Shown: positions 54,828-64,000 of the stretch, piece by piece
How positions within the stretch are numbered: the stretch's first letter is position 1
Layout of the letters: each line of letters starts with the position of its first letter
Source of the DNA: Alphaproteobacteria bacterium
GTDB lineage: Bacteria; Pseudomonadota; Alphaproteobacteria; Rhodobacterales; Rhodobacteraceae
Direction: 5' to 3'
Length of the DNA: 64,000 bases
Assembly: GCA_030425185.1 (NCBI GenBank)
Contig: JAUIAU010000003.1
Location: 1-64,000 of the forward strand
Notes under the pieces: generated by a model
Seen by the model: the letters and a program-made list of their open reading frames with translations, nothing else
Database searches by the model: none
What the model was told of the DNA's origin: nothing
Position numbers and translations under genes: made by a program

Positions 54828-55049
54828 TCAGCGGCGGGCGAAGGTCCCGGTCGCGATGTCGTCGATGTCGCCACGGACGAGGCCGAGGTCGTCGAGTTCG
54901 CGATCCGAGAGCGCGTTCAGCGCCTTGCGGGTGATGCGCGCGTCGTTCCACGCCTGGTAGCGTGCGACGAGACGCGACAGGGCAGCACCGAAGCCGCCCA
55001 CAAGACCGCGGGCGTCAGCGCCCGAGCGGGTATAGTCGAAAGCAGCCAT
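54828..55049 (-). CDS. DUF1127 (YjiS-like) small protein
   Basis: A 73-aa basic protein. The C-terminal half, ARITRKALNALSDRELDDLGL and RGDID, is the DUF1127 motif; the invariant part is ALSDRELDDLGL. In Rhodobacterales, such short Arg-rich proteins are RNA-binding or stress-linked and often encoded with small RNAs. I chose the ATG at 55049 (GAGG 7 nt ahead). Its upstream region is strongly structured. I looked downstream for CCUCCUCCC loops of the CcsR (CuckRNA) type and saw none. Confidence 0.88.
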   Translation of the reverse strand: MAAFDYTRSGADARGLVGGFGAALSRLVARYQAWNDARITRKALNALSDRELDDLGLVRGDIDDIATGTFARR

Positions 55050-55377
55050 GATGATACCTCGTTTGGATGGCGTTTCGTTTGGGGTGATGGGGCGCACATA
55101 GAAGCGACGTTCTGCCCGCGCAACGGGCAGTTTTTGCATGGCTGAATTGCACATGCAGCATGGGGTCGCGCGCTCTAACCCCATGAAAAATCTGGTCGCA
55201 TTTCCGACATGATTGAAGTCTGAAAACGACATGCGCCCGCCGGTGCTGCGCCTGCGAACGTCGCTTTCGGACCACGTCGGCGACAGGCCGCCGATCACGC
55301 CCGTCCGGCTTGGCGCTTGGCAGATGTTCGCCTTTCGTGCTAGCTGTGGCAAAAAGGCAAGACAGGCGGGCAGGCAC
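55050..55377. promoter_or_regulatory. structured region upstream of DUF1127 gene and ruvC
   Basis: A 328-bp gap between divergent genes. Three perfect dyads follow one another: CTGCCCG/CGGGCAG (55112-55130) with TTTTT behind it on the plus strand; TGCATG/CATGCA (55135-55157); and CATGGGGT/ACCCCATG (55159-55185). The first has the form of a plus-strand intrinsic terminator although no plus-strand gene precedes it. On the minus strand all three would lie in the DUF1127 leader. The remaining 190 nt up to ruvC show no clear feature beyond promoter function. Confidence 0.5.
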
Positions 55378-55878
55378 ATGCGGATCATCGGCATCGATCC
55401 GGGGCTCAGGGTGATGGGCTGGGGCGTGATCGAGGTCGCGGGCAGCCGCCTGCGCCACATCGACCATGGCACCTGCGAATCGGAAGGCGACGACCTCGCC
55501 TCGCGGCTCCTGTCGCTCTACCGCCAGCTGACCGAGGTGCTGCGGGTCCATGCGCCGGACAGTGCTGCCGTGGAGAACACCTTCGTGAACCGGGACGGCG
55601 TCGGAACGCTGAAGCTGGGACAGGCGCGCGCCATCGCCCTGCTGGTCCCGGCGCAGGCGGGCCTGCCGGTGGCCGAGTATGCGCCGAACCACGTCAAGAA
55701 ATCGGTGGTCGGGGCCGGGCATGCCGAGAAACAGCAGGTCGCGCACATGGTGAAGGTGCAACTCGGGGCGCTGACGTTCCGGAAGGCGGACTCGGCCGAT
55801 GCGCTGGCCATCGCGATCTGCCATGCCCACCACATGCAGAGCGCGGCAAACACCCGGCGCGTGAGGGCCGGCGCATGA
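55378..55878 (+). CDS. ruvC: Holliday junction endonuclease RuvC
   Basis: A 166-aa resolvase. The catalytic acids are present: D7 in IGIDPGLR, E in AAVENTFVN (about E67), and the C-terminal pair in [17 protein letters not shown] (about D140 and D143). [21 protein letters not shown] is the DNA-binding segment, of which [16 protein letters not shown] is the family signature. It is the first gene of ruvCAB and overlaps ruvA by 4 nt. Confidence 0.96.
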   Translation: MRIIGIDPGLRVMGWGVIEVAGSRLRHIDHGTCESEGDDLASRLLSLYRQLTEVLRVHAPDSAAVENTFVNRDGVGTLKLGQARAIALLVPAQAGLPVAEYAPNHVKKSVVGAGHAEKQQVAHMVKVQLGALTFRKADSADALAIAICHAHHMQSAANTRRVRAGA

Positions 55879-56543
55879 TCGGCAAGCTGACCGGGCGGAT
55901 CGACTACAAGGGCCGCGACCACGTGCTGCTCGAGGTTGGCGGTGTCGGCTACGTCGTGCACGTGTCCGAGCGCACGCTGGCAACCTTGCCCGGCAAGGGC
56001 GAGGTCGCGGCGCTCTACACCGACCTCTTGGTGCGCGAGGACCTGTTGCAGCTCTTCGGGTTCCCCAGCCTGCTCGAACGCGAATGGCATCGCCTGCTGA
56101 CGACGGTGCAGGGGGTCGGCGCCAAGGCGGCATTGTCGATCCTCTCCACGCTGGGACCCGACGGCGTCGCGCGGGCGATCTCGCTCGGGGACTGGGGATC
56201 GGTGAAGGCGGCGCAGGGCGTCGGGCCGAAACTGGCGCAGCGGGTGGTGAACGAACTGAAGTCGAAGGCGCCCGAGGTCATGGCGCTGGGCGGAACGCTG
56301 GCCGAGGCGCTGATCGAAACCGACGCGCCCGGCGCCCCGGCCCCCGGTCCGGCCGCGGCGAAACCCGCCCCCGCCGCCCCGACGGCTGCCGGGGATCAGG
56401 CCGCTGCCCTGTCGGCGCTGGTCAACCTCGGCTATGGTCCGGCCGATGCCTCGACCGCGGTGGCGCAGGCGGCGGCGGATGGCGCGGCGGGCGAACCGGC
56501 GCTGATCCGCGCCGCGCTGCGCCTGCTGGCCCCGAAGGGATGA
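55875..56543 (+). CDS. ruvA: Holliday junction helicase subunit RuvA
   Basis: A 222-aa protein. [31 protein letters not shown] is the OB-fold domain, of which GYVVHVS is diagnostic. HhH motifs follow: [15 protein letters not shown] and [17 protein letters not shown]. An Ala/Pro-rich linker (about 145-175) leads to domain III, which binds RuvB. It sits between ruvC and ruvB. Confidence 0.96.
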   Translation: MIGKLTGRIDYKGRDHVLLEVGGVGYVVHVSERTLATLPGKGEVAALYTDLLVREDLLQLFGFPSLLEREWHRLLTTVQGVGAKAALSILSTLGPDGVARAISLGDWGSVKAAQGVGPKLAQRVVNELKSKAPEVMALGGTLAEALIETDAPGAPAPGPAAAKPAPAAPTAAGDQAAALSALVNLGYGPADASTAVAQAAADGAAGEPALIRAALRLLAPKG

Positions 56544-56547
56544 CGCG

Positions 56548-57585
56548 ATGACTGGTTCCGACCCGACCCTGCGCGCCGAGCCGCTGCCGGAAGACCGCGA
56601 TGCCGCCGACCGCGCGCTGCGCCCGCAGCTTCTGACCGAGTTCATCGGGCAGGCCGAGGCGCGCGCCAACCTCCGGGTCTTCATCGAAAGCGCCCGCAGG
56701 CGCGAACAGGCGATGGATCACGTGCTGTTCCATGGTCCGCCGGGTCTCGGCAAGACGACCCTGGCGCAGATCATGGCGCGGGAACTCGGGGTGAACTTCC
56801 GCATGACCTCGGGGCCGGTGCTGGCCAAGGCGGGTGACCTCGCGGCGCTCCTGACCAATCTCGAACCGCGCGACGTGCTCTTCATCGACGAGATCCACCG
56901 GATGAACACCGCCGTCGAGGAGGTGCTCTATCCCGCGATGGAGGATTTCGAGCTCGACCTGATGATCGGCGAGGGGCCTGCCGCGCGCTCGGTGCGGATC
57001 GAGCTTGCGCCCTTCACGCTGGTCGGCGCGACCACCCGGCTGGGGCTGCTGACGACACCGCTGCGCGATCGCTTCGGCATCCCGGTCCGGTTGCAGTTCT
57101 ACGAGCGTGCCGAGCTGGAAGAAATCGTCGCGCGCGGCGCGCGGCTCCTGGGGTATGACGCAGCCCCCGATGGCGTGGCCGAGATCGCCGCCCGGGCACG
57201 CGGCACGCCGCGGATTGCCGGACGCCTGCTGCGCCGGGTGGTGGACTTCGCGCTTGTCGAGGGCGACGGCCGCCTGACGCGCGCCATTGCCGACATGGCC
57301 CTGACCCGGATGGGCGTGGACCGGCTGGGCCTCGACGCGGGCGACCGGCGCTACCTGCGCCTGATCGCCGAGGCCTATGGCGGCGGCCCGGTCGGGATCG
57401 AGACGCTGTCGGCCGCGCTGTCCGAGGCCCGCGATGCGCTGGAGGAGGTCGTCGAGCCCTACCTGCTGCAACAGGGCCTGATCCAGCGCACCCCGCGCGG
57501 ACGGATGCTGACGCAGAACGCCTGGCGGCACCTCGGGCTGGAGGCCCCGGCCGCGCCGGGGCAGGCTAGCCTCTTCGACGAGTGA
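56548..57585 (+). CDS. ruvB: Holliday junction branch-migration ATPase RuvB
   Basis: A 345-aa AAA+ motor. Walker A is [10 protein letters not shown] (about 65-74), Walker B is [10 protein letters not shown], sensor 1 is LVGATTR, and the arginine finger lies in [25 protein letters not shown] holds sensor 2, followed by a winged-helix C-terminus ([12 protein letters not shown]). It starts 4 nt after ruvA. Confidence 0.97.
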   Translation: MTGSDPTLRAEPLPEDRDAADRALRPQLLTEFIGQAEARANLRVFIESARRREQAMDHVLFHGPPGLGKTTLAQIMARELGVNFRMTSGPVLAKAGDLAALLTNLEPRDVLFIDEIHRMNTAVEEVLYPAMEDFELDLMIGEGPAARSVRIELAPFTLVGATTRLGLLTTPLRDRFGIPVRLQFYERAELEEIVARGARLLGYDAAPDGVAEIAARARGTPRIAGRLLRRVVDFALVEGDGRLTRAIADMALTRMGVDRLGLDAGDRRYLRLIAEAYGGGPVGIETLSAALSEARDALEEVVEPYLLQQGLIQRTPRGRMLTQNAWRHLGLEAPAAPGQASLFDE

Positions 57586-57621
57586 TTTGCGCCCCCTGCC
57601 GGTCCGCGCTACCTCCGACCC

Positions 57622-58263
57622 ATGATCGAGACCACCCTGTCCGCCGACGCCGTTTCCGCCCTCTTCACCCGTTCCGACGGCAGCTATCTCTGCGCCCGCT
57701 GGGGCCGCCCGATCGCGCCGGTGGTGTTCGGGGTCGATGACGCCACGCTCGGCACGATGAAGGGCGCTTTGCAGGCGGTCTGCACGCTCGCCGGGCTGGA
57801 GCTTGCGGAAACCGATCCGGAACTCGGCGCGAACCTCATGGTCTTCTTCTTCCGCGACTGGCAGGAACTGGTCGAGACGCCCAATCTCGACCGGCTGGTT
57901 CCCGACCTCGGCCCGCTGGTGGCCCGGCTGACCGCGGCGGATGCGAATCAGTATCGCTTCTTCAGGTTCGACGCGGCGGGGGGCATCAAGGCGGCCTTCG
58001 TCTTCGTCCGCATGGACGCGGCGATGGCGCAGGTGCCCGCCGCCACCATTGCGCTGGCGCAGGCGGTGCAAACAATCCTGCTGTGGTCCGACACCGCCTT
58101 CACCGACCGCAGCGCGCTCGTTGCCGCGCCGACCGGCGATGCCCTGTTGCGCCCCGATATCGCCGCGGTGATCCGGGCGGCCTATGACCCTGTCCTGCCG
58201 GTGGCCGCCACCGATCCGAGCCACGCGCTGCGTCTCGCCGCGCGGATGGAGGCGGTGCAATGA
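57622..58263 (+). CDS. conserved hypothetical protein between ruvB and ybgC
   Basis: A 213-aa soluble protein without recognised motifs. GSYLCARWGRPIAPVVFGVDD and NLMVFFFRDWQELVETPNLDRLVPDL are the most distinctive parts; of these only MVFFFRDWQEL needs noting. It looks like an alpha/beta protein often found in this position in Rhodobacterales. It overlaps ybgC by 4 nt, so it is expressed with the Tol genes, but nothing shows a role in that system. Confidence 0.7.
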   Translation: MIETTLSADAVSALFTRSDGSYLCARWGRPIAPVVFGVDDATLGTMKGALQAVCTLAGLELAETDPELGANLMVFFFRDWQELVETPNLDRLVPDLGPLVARLTAADANQYRFFRFDAAGGIKAAFVFVRMDAAMAQVPAATIALAQAVQTILLWSDTAFTDRSALVAAPTGDALLRPDIAAVIRAAYDPVLPVAATDPSHALRLAARMEAVQ

Positions 58264-58670
58264 GCCTGACCCACAGCTTCGAAGTGCGCGTCTACTACGA
58301 GGACACCGATCTTGCCGGTCTCGTCTACTACGCGAACTACCTGAAGTTCATCGAGCGCGCCCGCAGCGAGTGGGTCCGCGGTCTCGGGATCGACCAGCGC
58401 GCCCTCAAGGACGAGACCGGCCATGTCTTCGCCGTCCGGCGGGTGGAGGCGGACTACCTCTCGCCCGCGCACTACGACGACGTGCTGACAGTGAAGACCA
58501 CGCCCGAGCGGCTGACCGGCGCGCGCATGGTCCTGCGCCAGATCGTGCTGCGCGGCGACACGGCGCTCTTCGATTGCCGGGTGACGCTGGCCTATCTCGA
58601 CGCCGCCGGACGCCCGGCGCGCCTGCCGGGACAACTCAAGGCCGCCTTCGACCCGAAACCGGTCCTCTGA
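58260..58670 (+). CDS. ybgC: Tol-Pal-associated acyl-CoA thioesterase
   Basis: A 136-aa hot-dog-fold thioesterase. VYYEDTDLAGLVYYANYLKFIERAR is the signature of YbgC, of which the active aspartate is in EDTDLAG and the dimer segment YYANYL. It hydrolyses short acyl-CoA or acyl-ACP esters and precedes tolQ in most proteobacteria. About 120 nt separate it from tolQ. Confidence 0.94.
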   Translation: MSLTHSFEVRVYYEDTDLAGLVYYANYLKFIERARSEWVRGLGIDQRALKDETGHVFAVRRVEADYLSPAHYDDVLTVKTTPERLTGARMVLRQIVLRGDTALFDCRVTLAYLDAAGRPARLPGQLKAAFDPKPVL

Positions 58671-58791
58671 CACCGCAAGACAGCGGAATAGCGCCCATGT
58701 GACCGGCCCGGCGCTTTCATTTGCGCCGCGCACACCGTATTTTCCGGCCAGAAGGGGGCGCAGGACGCCCCACGGGCACGAGAGCAGACGC

Positions 58792-59490
58792 ATGACACCA
58801 GACCTGGCCGTGGCGGCGACAGCCTCCGATTTCTCGATGTGGGCGCTGTTCCTTCAGGCCACGCTGACGGTGAAGCTGGTGATGCTGCTTCTGCTGTTCA
58901 TGTCGGTCTACGCTTGGGCCATCATCATCCAGAAGGCCCTGAACTACCGCAAGGCACGGGCCGAGATCGACGCGTTCGAGGCGGATTTTTGGTCGGCCGA
59001 GGCGCTTGACGACCTGTCCGAGCAACTGACGGCGCAGAACCGGCTCGACGGCATGGCCGGCATCTTCGTGGCCGGGATGACCGAATGGCGGCGCTCGCAG
59101 CGGGACGACGGGGCGATCATCGCCAACGCCACCAGCCGGATCGAGCGGGTCATGGACCTCGCCATCGCGCGGCAGGTCGAGGCGCATCAGAAGGGGCTCG
59201 GGTTCCTCGCCACGACCGGATCGACCGCGCCGTTCATCGGCCTGTTCGGGACGGTCTGGGGCATCATGCACGCCTTCCAGCAAATCGCGCTGTCGCAGAA
59301 CACCAACCTCGCCGTGGTGGCCCCCGGGATTGCCGAGGCGCTGCTCGCCACCGGCCTGGGCCTGCTGGCCGCCATTCCGGCCGTGGCGTCCTACAACCGC
59401 CTGTCGTCCGACTCGGACGCCCTGACCGCCCGCTACGAGGCCTTCGCGGACGAGTTCTCGACCCTGCTCTCGCGGCAGCTGGAGGGCTAG
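58792..59490 (+). CDS. tolQ: Tol-Pal system proton channel subunit TolQ
   Basis: A 232-aa inner-membrane protein of the ExbB/MotA family with three helices (about 20-42, 137-160, 172-195). FLATTGSTAPFIGLFGTVWGIMHAF is the family core, of which the conserved part is GSTAPFIGLFGTVWGI. AEALLATGLGLLAAIPAVASYN is the third helix, with the proton-pathway threonine. It forms the motor with TolR. Confidence 0.95.
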   Translation: MTPDLAVAATASDFSMWALFLQATLTVKLVMLLLLFMSVYAWAIIIQKALNYRKARAEIDAFEADFWSAEALDDLSEQLTAQNRLDGMAGIFVAGMTEWRRSQRDDGAIIANATSRIERVMDLAIARQVEAHQKGLGFLATTGSTAPFIGLFGTVWGIMHAFQQIALSQNTNLAVVAPGIAEALLATGLGLLAAIPAVASYNRLSSDSDALTARYEAFADEFSTLLSRQLEG

Positions 59491-59493
59491 GGC

Positions 59494-59979
59494 ATGGGAG
59501 CGCAGCTCCAGAAAGCTCAGCGCAGCGGGTCGCGGCGCGGTCGCCGCCGTGCCCGCAGCCAGCCGATGGGCGAGATCAACGTCACCCCCTTCGTGGACGT
59601 GATGCTCGTGCTGCTGATCGTCTTCATGGTCGCGGCGCCGCTGCTGACCGTGGGCGTGCCGGTGGAACTGCCGGATACCGCGGCACAGGCCCTGCCCGAC
59701 AGCGAGGAAGAACCGCTCGTCGTCACCGTTACGGCCGAGGGCGAGGTGCTGATCCAGACCACGCCAGTCGCCGCCGACGAACTGGTGCCGCGCCTGCGTG
59801 CCATCGCGGTCGAGCGGTCGGACAACCGCATCTTCCTGCGCGCCGACGGGGCGATCCCCTACGAGACGGTGATGCAGGTGATGGGGGCGCTGAACGCGGG
59901 CGGCTTCCGCAACATCGGCCTCGTCACCGACCCCGGCGGGCCGACGCTCGACGGCGGCGACGCCGCGCAGGACGGCTAG
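59494..59979 (+). CDS. tolR: Tol-Pal system protein TolR
   Basis: A 161-aa single-span protein. INVTPFVDVMLVLLIVFMV is the transmembrane segment, with the essential proton-carrying aspartate in PFVDVML (about D35). A periplasmic domain follows. An N-terminal basic stretch of about 20 residues is longer than in E. coli. It starts 4 nt after tolQ. Confidence 0.95.
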   Translation: MGAQLQKAQRSGSRRGRRRARSQPMGEINVTPFVDVMLVLLIVFMVAAPLLTVGVPVELPDTAAQALPDSEEEPLVVTVTAEGEVLIQTTPVAADELVPRLRAIAVERSDNRIFLRADGAIPYETVMQVMGALNAGGFRNIGLVTDPGGPTLDGGDAAQDG

Positions 59980-59994
59980 AGAGGGAGGCGTGCG

Positions 59995-61125
59995 ATGCGC
60001 ACCGGCCTCACGATTTCGGGCACGGGCCATGCGGTCCTGATCGGCTGGATGCTGGTCGGGGGCTTCTTCCTGTCGCGTCCGCCGCCCGAGCTCGAGGTGC
60101 CCGAGGTCACGCTGATCACGCTGGAGGAGTTCCGCGCGCTCGGGGCCCGTCCGCCCGAGGTGGGCGAGCCGGTCGAGGCGTTGGCACCGCCGCCAGCACC
60201 CGCCGCCGAGCGGCCCGTGGCCCCGGAGGTGGATGTCCCCGAGCCGACCCCGACGGTGCCCGATCCGGTGCCGGATGCGCCCCAGCCCGAGACCCTGCCG
60301 GACCTGAGTGCGCTGGAGGCGCCGCTGCGCCCAGACGTGACGCCCGCGCCGCCCTCGCCGCCCGACATTCCGGAAAGCCGCGACAGCGTCGTGATCGCCC
60401 CCCCGGACGCGGCACCGGCCCCCGCGCCGCGCGTGGCCCCGACACCGGCACCGGCCCCGCCCGCAGATGCCGCCCCCGATATTACGCCGCAGCTTGCGAC
60501 CCGGCCCGATGCCGAGGGACCGCAGGCCGAGCAGGCGTCCGAGGCCACCGCGCCGCCGGAGGCCTCGACGCGGATCGTGACCGAAGCCGAGGAGCGCGAG
60601 ACGACCGCGCCAATCGCCTCGGTCCGTCCGGCGGCGCGCCCCGAGCGGCCCGTCGCCCCGCCCTCTGCGCCGGAAACGACGACCACCGACGCCGCGCCCG
60701 CCCGCCCCGCACCGGCGGAGGATCCGCTCGCGGCCGCCATCGCCGAGGCGGTCCAGGAGGCTGTGACCGACAGCGATCCCAGCCCGGCGCCCGCGCCGCT
60801 GGGGCCGCCGCTGACCTCGACCGAGCGGGACGGATTGCGGCTCGCCGTCAGCCAGTGCTGGACCGTCGATCCCGGAAACCCTGCATTTGAAGTCGTGGTC
60901 GTTGTCGGTATGGAGATGAACCGGGACGGTACCGTCGTGCAGAATTCGATTCGCCTCGTGTCCGCGCGGGGCGGCGATGCCGGCACGCAGGAGATCGCCT
61001 ACCAGGCCGCCCGGCGCGCGGTGCTGCGCTGCCAGAGTGGCGGCTATTCGCTGCCTGAGGAGAAGTATGACCAATGGCGCGAGATCGAGATGACCTTCAA
61101 CCCCGAGGAGATGCGCAGAAGATGA
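59995..61125 (+). CDS. tolA: Tol-Pal system protein TolA
   Basis: A 376-aa protein with an N-terminal helix (about 8-24) and a long Pro/Ala/Glu-rich linker (about 40-270). The C-terminal domain is [24 protein letters not shown] and following, with two cysteines (QCW and RCQ). This replaces the helical TolA linker of enterobacteria, as usual in Rhodobacterales. It spans the periplasm between TolQR and TolB-Pal. It overlaps tolB by 4 nt. Confidence 0.9.
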   Translation: MRTGLTISGTGHAVLIGWMLVGGFFLSRPPPELEVPEVTLITLEEFRALGARPPEVGEPVEALAPPPAPAAERPVAPEVDVPEPTPTVPDPVPDAPQPETLPDLSALEAPLRPDVTPAPPSPPDIPESRDSVVIAPPDAAPAPAPRVAPTPAPAPPADAAPDITPQLATRPDAEGPQAEQASEATAPPEASTRIVTEAEERETTAPIASVRPAARPERPVAPPSAPETTTTDAAPARPAPAEDPLAAAIAEAVQEAVTDSDPSPAPAPLGPPLTSTERDGLRLAVSQCWTVDPGNPAFEVVVVVGMEMNRDGTVVQNSIRLVSARGGDAGTQEIAYQAARRAVLRCQSGGYSLPEEKYDQWREIEMTFNPEEMRRR

Positions 61126-62453
61126 CCCGCCTGTTCCGAGCCGCGCTTGCCGCGGTCCTGAGCCTCGGGCTGGCGCTCCCCGCGCTGGCCCAATCCGGTG
61201 GCCCGCTCCGGATAGAGATTACCCAGGGCGTGATCGAGCCCCTGCCGGTGGCCGTGCCCGATTTCGTGGCCGCCAGCCCGCAGGCCGCCGCCGCCGCGCG
61301 CGACATCGCGCAGGTCGTGCGCGACGACCTCGTCAACACCGGCCTCTTCCGGGCGATCCCGTCGTCGGCCTTCATCTCGCAGATCACCAGCTTCTCGTCG
61401 CCGGTGCAGTTCTCGGACTGGAAGGCGATCAACGCGCAGGCGCTGGTCACGGGCGAGGTCTCGCTGGCGTCGGACGGGCGGCTCGTCGTGAAGTTCCGCC
61501 TGTTCGATGTCTTTGCCGAAGCGCCGCTGGGGCAGGGCCTGCAATTCGCGGCGACCCAGGCCACGTGGCGGCGGATGGGGCACAAGGTGGCCGACGTGGT
61601 CTATTCGCGGATCACAGGCGAAAGCGGCTATTTCGACAGCCGCGTGGTCTTTGTCTCGGAGAGCGGTCCGAAGAACGCGCGCCAGAAGCGGCTTGCGATC
61701 ATGGATTACGACGGCGCGAACGTGCAGTTCCTGACCGATGCCTCGTCCATCGTGCTGGCGCCACGCTTTTCGCCCGATGGCAGCCGGGTGCTCTACACCT
61801 CCTATGCCTCGGGCTTCCCGGAGGTTTACCTGCTCGACGTCGGCTCGGTGCGCCAGACCGCGCTCGGCAACGCGGAGGGCGAGATGACGTTCGCGCCGCG
61901 CTTCGGGCCGGACGGCAACGTGGCGGTCTATTCCTCGTCCGTGGCGGGCAATACCGACATCTACCTGCGGCGGCTCAACGGCGGGGCGCCCACGCGCCTG
62001 ACCAGCGCGCCGTCGATCGAGACGGCGCCCAGCTTCTCGCCCGACGGCAGCCAGATCGTGTTCGAGAGCGACCGCTCCGGCACGCAGCAACTCTACGTGA
62101 TGAGCGCCAGCGGCGGCGAGCCGCGCCGCATCTCGTCGGGACCGGGCCGCTACGGCACGCCGGTCTGGTCGCCGCGCGGCGACTACATCGCCTTCACCAA
62201 GCAGAACGAGGGTCGCTTCCACATCGGGGTGATGCGCACCGACGGCTCAGAGGAGAGGTTGCTGACCTCGTCCTTCCTCGACGAGGGGCCGACCTGGTCG
62301 CCGAATGGCCGGGTGATCATGTTCACCCGCGAAACGGCGGGCGAGAGCGGCGAGGCCGCGATATACTCGGTCGATATCTCGGGGCGCAACCTGCGCCGGG
62401 TGCCGACGCCGGGACCGGCTTCGGACCCCGCGTGGTCGCCGCTCCTGCCGTGA
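61122..62453 (+). CDS. tolB: Tol-Pal system protein TolB
   Basis: A 443-aa periplasmic protein. The signal peptide is [23 protein letters not shown]. The N-terminal domain (about 25-160) is followed by a six-bladed beta-propeller with repeated [23 protein letters not shown] and [10 protein letters not shown] blades. It connects TolA and Pal. Confidence 0.96.
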   Translation: MTRLFRAALAAVLSLGLALPALAQSGGPLRIEITQGVIEPLPVAVPDFVAASPQAAAAARDIAQVVRDDLVNTGLFRAIPSSAFISQITSFSSPVQFSDWKAINAQALVTGEVSLASDGRLVVKFRLFDVFAEAPLGQGLQFAATQATWRRMGHKVADVVYSRITGESGYFDSRVVFVSESGPKNARQKRLAIMDYDGANVQFLTDASSIVLAPRFSPDGSRVLYTSYASGFPEVYLLDVGSVRQTALGNAEGEMTFAPRFGPDGNVAVYSSSVAGNTDIYLRRLNGGAPTRLTSAPSIETAPSFSPDGSQIVFESDRSGTQQLYVMSASGGEPRRISSGPGRYGTPVWSPRGDYIAFTKQNEGRFHIGVMRTDGSEERLLTSSFLDEGPTWSPNGRVIMFTRETAGESGEAAIYSVDISGRNLRRVPTPGPASDPAWSPLLP

Positions 62454-62559
62454 CGCGGCGGGACGGTTCCCCAAATCGCCGCGGGCTGGTAGGATCGGCC
62501 CCAAGACACAGAAGCGCCGGGGACGAACCCCGGCCTCCGGGCAGCAAAAGGAAACGGAC

Positions 62560-63057
62560 ATGCGTGTGACGTCGATGATCGCCGTGGCGGCCCTCGTGGG
62601 GCTGACGGCTTGTGCCCAGGACGGGCTCTTTCCGCCGGGCGGCGGCGTGAACGGCCCGGGGGCCGGGGCGGGCGCGGTGGGCGACCCCACCTCGATGGCC
62701 TATTTCCAGAGCGCGGTTGGCGACCGGGTGCTCTTCCCGGTGGACCAGTCCACCCTCAGCCCGGAGGCGCAGTCGATCCTGTCGGCGCAGGCCGCGTGGC
62801 TGCGCACCAACGCGGCCTACACCGCGATCATCGAGGGCCATGCCGACGAGCAGGGCACGCGCGAGTACAACCTCGCCCTCGGCGCCCGGCGTGCAAATGC
62901 CGCCCGCGACTACCTCGTGAGCCAGGGCATCGCGGCGACCCGCCTGCGCACCGTGACCTACGGCAAGGAGCGTCCGCTCGAGATCTGCTCGGCGGAAGCG
63001 TGCTATGCCCAGAACCGCCGCGCGGTGACGGTGCTCCAGGCCGGCGCCGGTCTGTGA
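62560..63057 (+). CDS. pal: peptidoglycan-associated lipoprotein Pal
   Basis: A 165-aa outer-membrane lipoprotein. The lipobox is LTAC with the acylated cysteine at 18. The OmpA-like domain includes IIEGHADEQGTREYNLALGARRANAARDYL, of which the murein-binding part is EGHADEQGTREYNLALG. Located after tolB with a 106-bp gap that may hold its own promoter. AAAGGAAA precedes the ATG. Confidence 0.96.
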   Translation: MRVTSMIAVAALVGLTACAQDGLFPPGGGVNGPGAGAGAVGDPTSMAYFQSAVGDRVLFPVDQSTLSPEAQSILSAQAAWLRTNAAYTAIIEGHADEQGTREYNLALGARRANAARDYLVSQGIAATRLRTVTYGKERPLEICSAEACYAQNRRAVTVLQAGAGL

Positions 63058-63068
63058 GGCCCTGAGCG

Positions 63069-63878
63069 ATGCGCGCACTTCTCTTCGGACTGTGCCTGAT
63101 CCTCGCCACGCCCGCCGTGGCGCAGGACCGGGACCAGACGCTTGCGGACATCCGGCAGGACCTGACCGTGCTCTATGTCGAGATCCAGACCCTGAAACGC
63201 GAGCTCTCCACCACGGGCGCGCCGCAGGCTGCGGCGCTTCCGCAGGGGGTGCTCGACCGGGTCAACGCGATCGAGGCGGAGCTGACCCGGCTGACGGCGC
63301 AGACCGAAGAGTTGCAACTGCGCGTGGACCGCATCGTGAAGGACGGCACCAACCGGATCGGCGACCTCGAGTTCCGGCTGGTCGAGCTCGAAGGCGGCGA
63401 CGTCTCGAAGCTCAGCGAGACGACGACCCTCGGCGGCGGCACGCTGCCGGCCGCGGCGGCGCCGATCGCGCCTCCCGCGGGCGGTCCGCAACTGGCGGTG
63501 GGCGAGCAGGCCGATTTCGACCGGGCGAAGGCCCTGCTCGACGAGGGCCGGACCGCGGAGGCCGCGACGGCCTTCCGGACCTACACCGACACCTATCCCG
63601 GCGGGGCGCTGGCGTCCGACGCGCATTTCCTGCGGGGCGAGGCCGAGTCGCGGCAGGGCAACTGGGCCAACGCCGCGCGCGCCTATCTCGAAAGCTTCTC
63701 GGGGGCCCCGAATGGCGGGCGTGCCCCCGAGGCGCTCTACAAGCTCGGCGTGTCGCTGGAACAGATCGGCCAGCGGGACGAGGCCTGCCTGACCCTGGGC
63801 GAGGTCGGCGTGCGCTTCCCCGCCAGCCCGGCCGCCACCGATGCCGCCACCGCGCGGACCGAGCTTGGCTGCCGCTGA
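63069..63878 (+). CDS. cpoB: cell division coordinator CpoB (YbgF)
   Basis: A 269-aa periplasmic protein. The signal peptide (MRALLFGLCLILATPAVAQ) is followed by a coiled coil (about 22-95), a linker rich in Ala and Pro, and TPR repeats (DFDRAKALLDEGRTAEAATAFRTY and later units; the last is YKLGVSLEQIGQRDEACLTLGEV). It links Tol-Pal to peptidoglycan synthesis during division. It starts 11 nt after pal, as usual. Confidence 0.94.
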   Translation: MRALLFGLCLILATPAVAQDRDQTLADIRQDLTVLYVEIQTLKRELSTTGAPQAAALPQGVLDRVNAIEAELTRLTAQTEELQLRVDRIVKDGTNRIGDLEFRLVELEGGDVSKLSETTTLGGGTLPAAAAPIAPPAGGPQLAVGEQADFDRAKALLDEGRTAEAATAFRTYTDTYPGGALASDAHFLRGEAESRQGNWANAARAYLESFSGAPNGGRAPEALYKLGVSLEQIGQRDEACLTLGEVGVRFPASPAATDAATARTELGCR

Positions 63879-64000
63879 AACCGGACCCGCCGCCTGGGGC
63901 GGCACCGACCTCAACGCGCGGTTCGCCGGGGCGATGGGCCAGTTGCTCGGTCCCGATTTCCCGCGCGACCTTGGCCTTGCGGTTTCCGGCGGCGGCGACT
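63865..64000 (+). CDS. tilS: tRNA(Ile)-lysidine synthase TilS (N-terminus, partial)
   Basis: The first 45 or so codons before the window ends. The frame runs LNARFAGAMGQLLGPDFPRDLGLAVSGGGD, of which AVSGGGD is the PP-loop that binds ATP (full motif SGGxDS). A TTG at 63865, overlapping cpoB by 14 nt, is the likely start; an ATG at 63934 would leave little sequence before the PP-loop. TilS converts C34 to lysidine in the AUA-decoding tRNA. tilS after cpoB is common in Rhodobacterales. Confidence 0.75.
   Translation, partial: MAAAETGPAAWGGTDLNARFAGAMGQLLGPDFPRDLGLAVSGGGD

Overview
The window is chromosomal DNA of a high-GC alphaproteobacterium, most likely a Rhodobacterales member (Rhodobacter/Roseobacter-type). 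The signs are a TolQRAB-Pal-CpoB cluster directly followed by tilS, a ruvCAB-ybgC-tol run, phosphatidylcholine synthase, a DUF1127 small protein, YcjX/YcjF, and TRAP and hydantoin-type catabolic operons. I found no rRNA, tRNA, CRISPR array, insertion sequence or prophage. Coding density is very high, with many 4-8 nt gene overlaps, and long antisense reading frames are common because of GC content.

Layout. 1-3645 (minus): a hydantoin/cyclic-amide degradation operon (amidohydrolase, VOC protein, hydantoin racemase-like protein, DapA-superfamily aldolase), then the start of a secreted protein. 3762-6801: a MoxR-like AAA+ ATPase with a VWA partner, and a convergent membrane protein. 7050-10464: a TRAP transporter (SBP, small and large permease). 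10507-13482: a Gfo/Idh oxidoreductase and an isopropylmalate/tartrate dehydrogenase-like enzyme, divergent from an AttM-type lactonase. 13487-15971: OtsB and an acyl-CoA synthetase. 16005-22152: a MacAB-like efflux set and a second, YadGH-like ABC exporter whose permease carries an in-frame amber codon. 22214-25447: threonine aldolase, hemerythrin protein, SDR dehydrogenase and an L,D-transpeptidase. 25666-28319: a NitT/TauT-type ABC importer.

28368-35460 is the most interesting part: a compact alginate-like exopolysaccharide locus in two convergent units. The rightward unit is algD (GDP-mannose dehydrogenase), a stand-alone cupin mannose-6-phosphate isomerase and a calcium-binding RTX protein of about 45 nonapeptide repeats. 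The leftward unit is alg44-like (PilZ + HlyD) and alg8-like (GT2 polymerase). The periplasmic modification and outer-membrane export genes of the Pseudomonas alginate operon are absent. The two promoter regions share a 10-mer at similar distances from their first genes. This suggests a minimal polymannuronate-type system coupled to a secreted calcium-binding matrix protein.

35461-64000 is mostly housekeeping: truA; ycjX-ycjF-chaC; a cNMP-domain thioredoxin-reductase-like protein; ileS (with an atypical AT-rich insertion); yghU; DUF3253; pcs, xerC, DUF484, and a transaldolase-like gene divergent from priA; MFS; msrA; prmA; DUF1127 with a strongly structured upstream region; ruvCAB; ybgC-tolQRAB-pal-cpoB; and the start of tilS.
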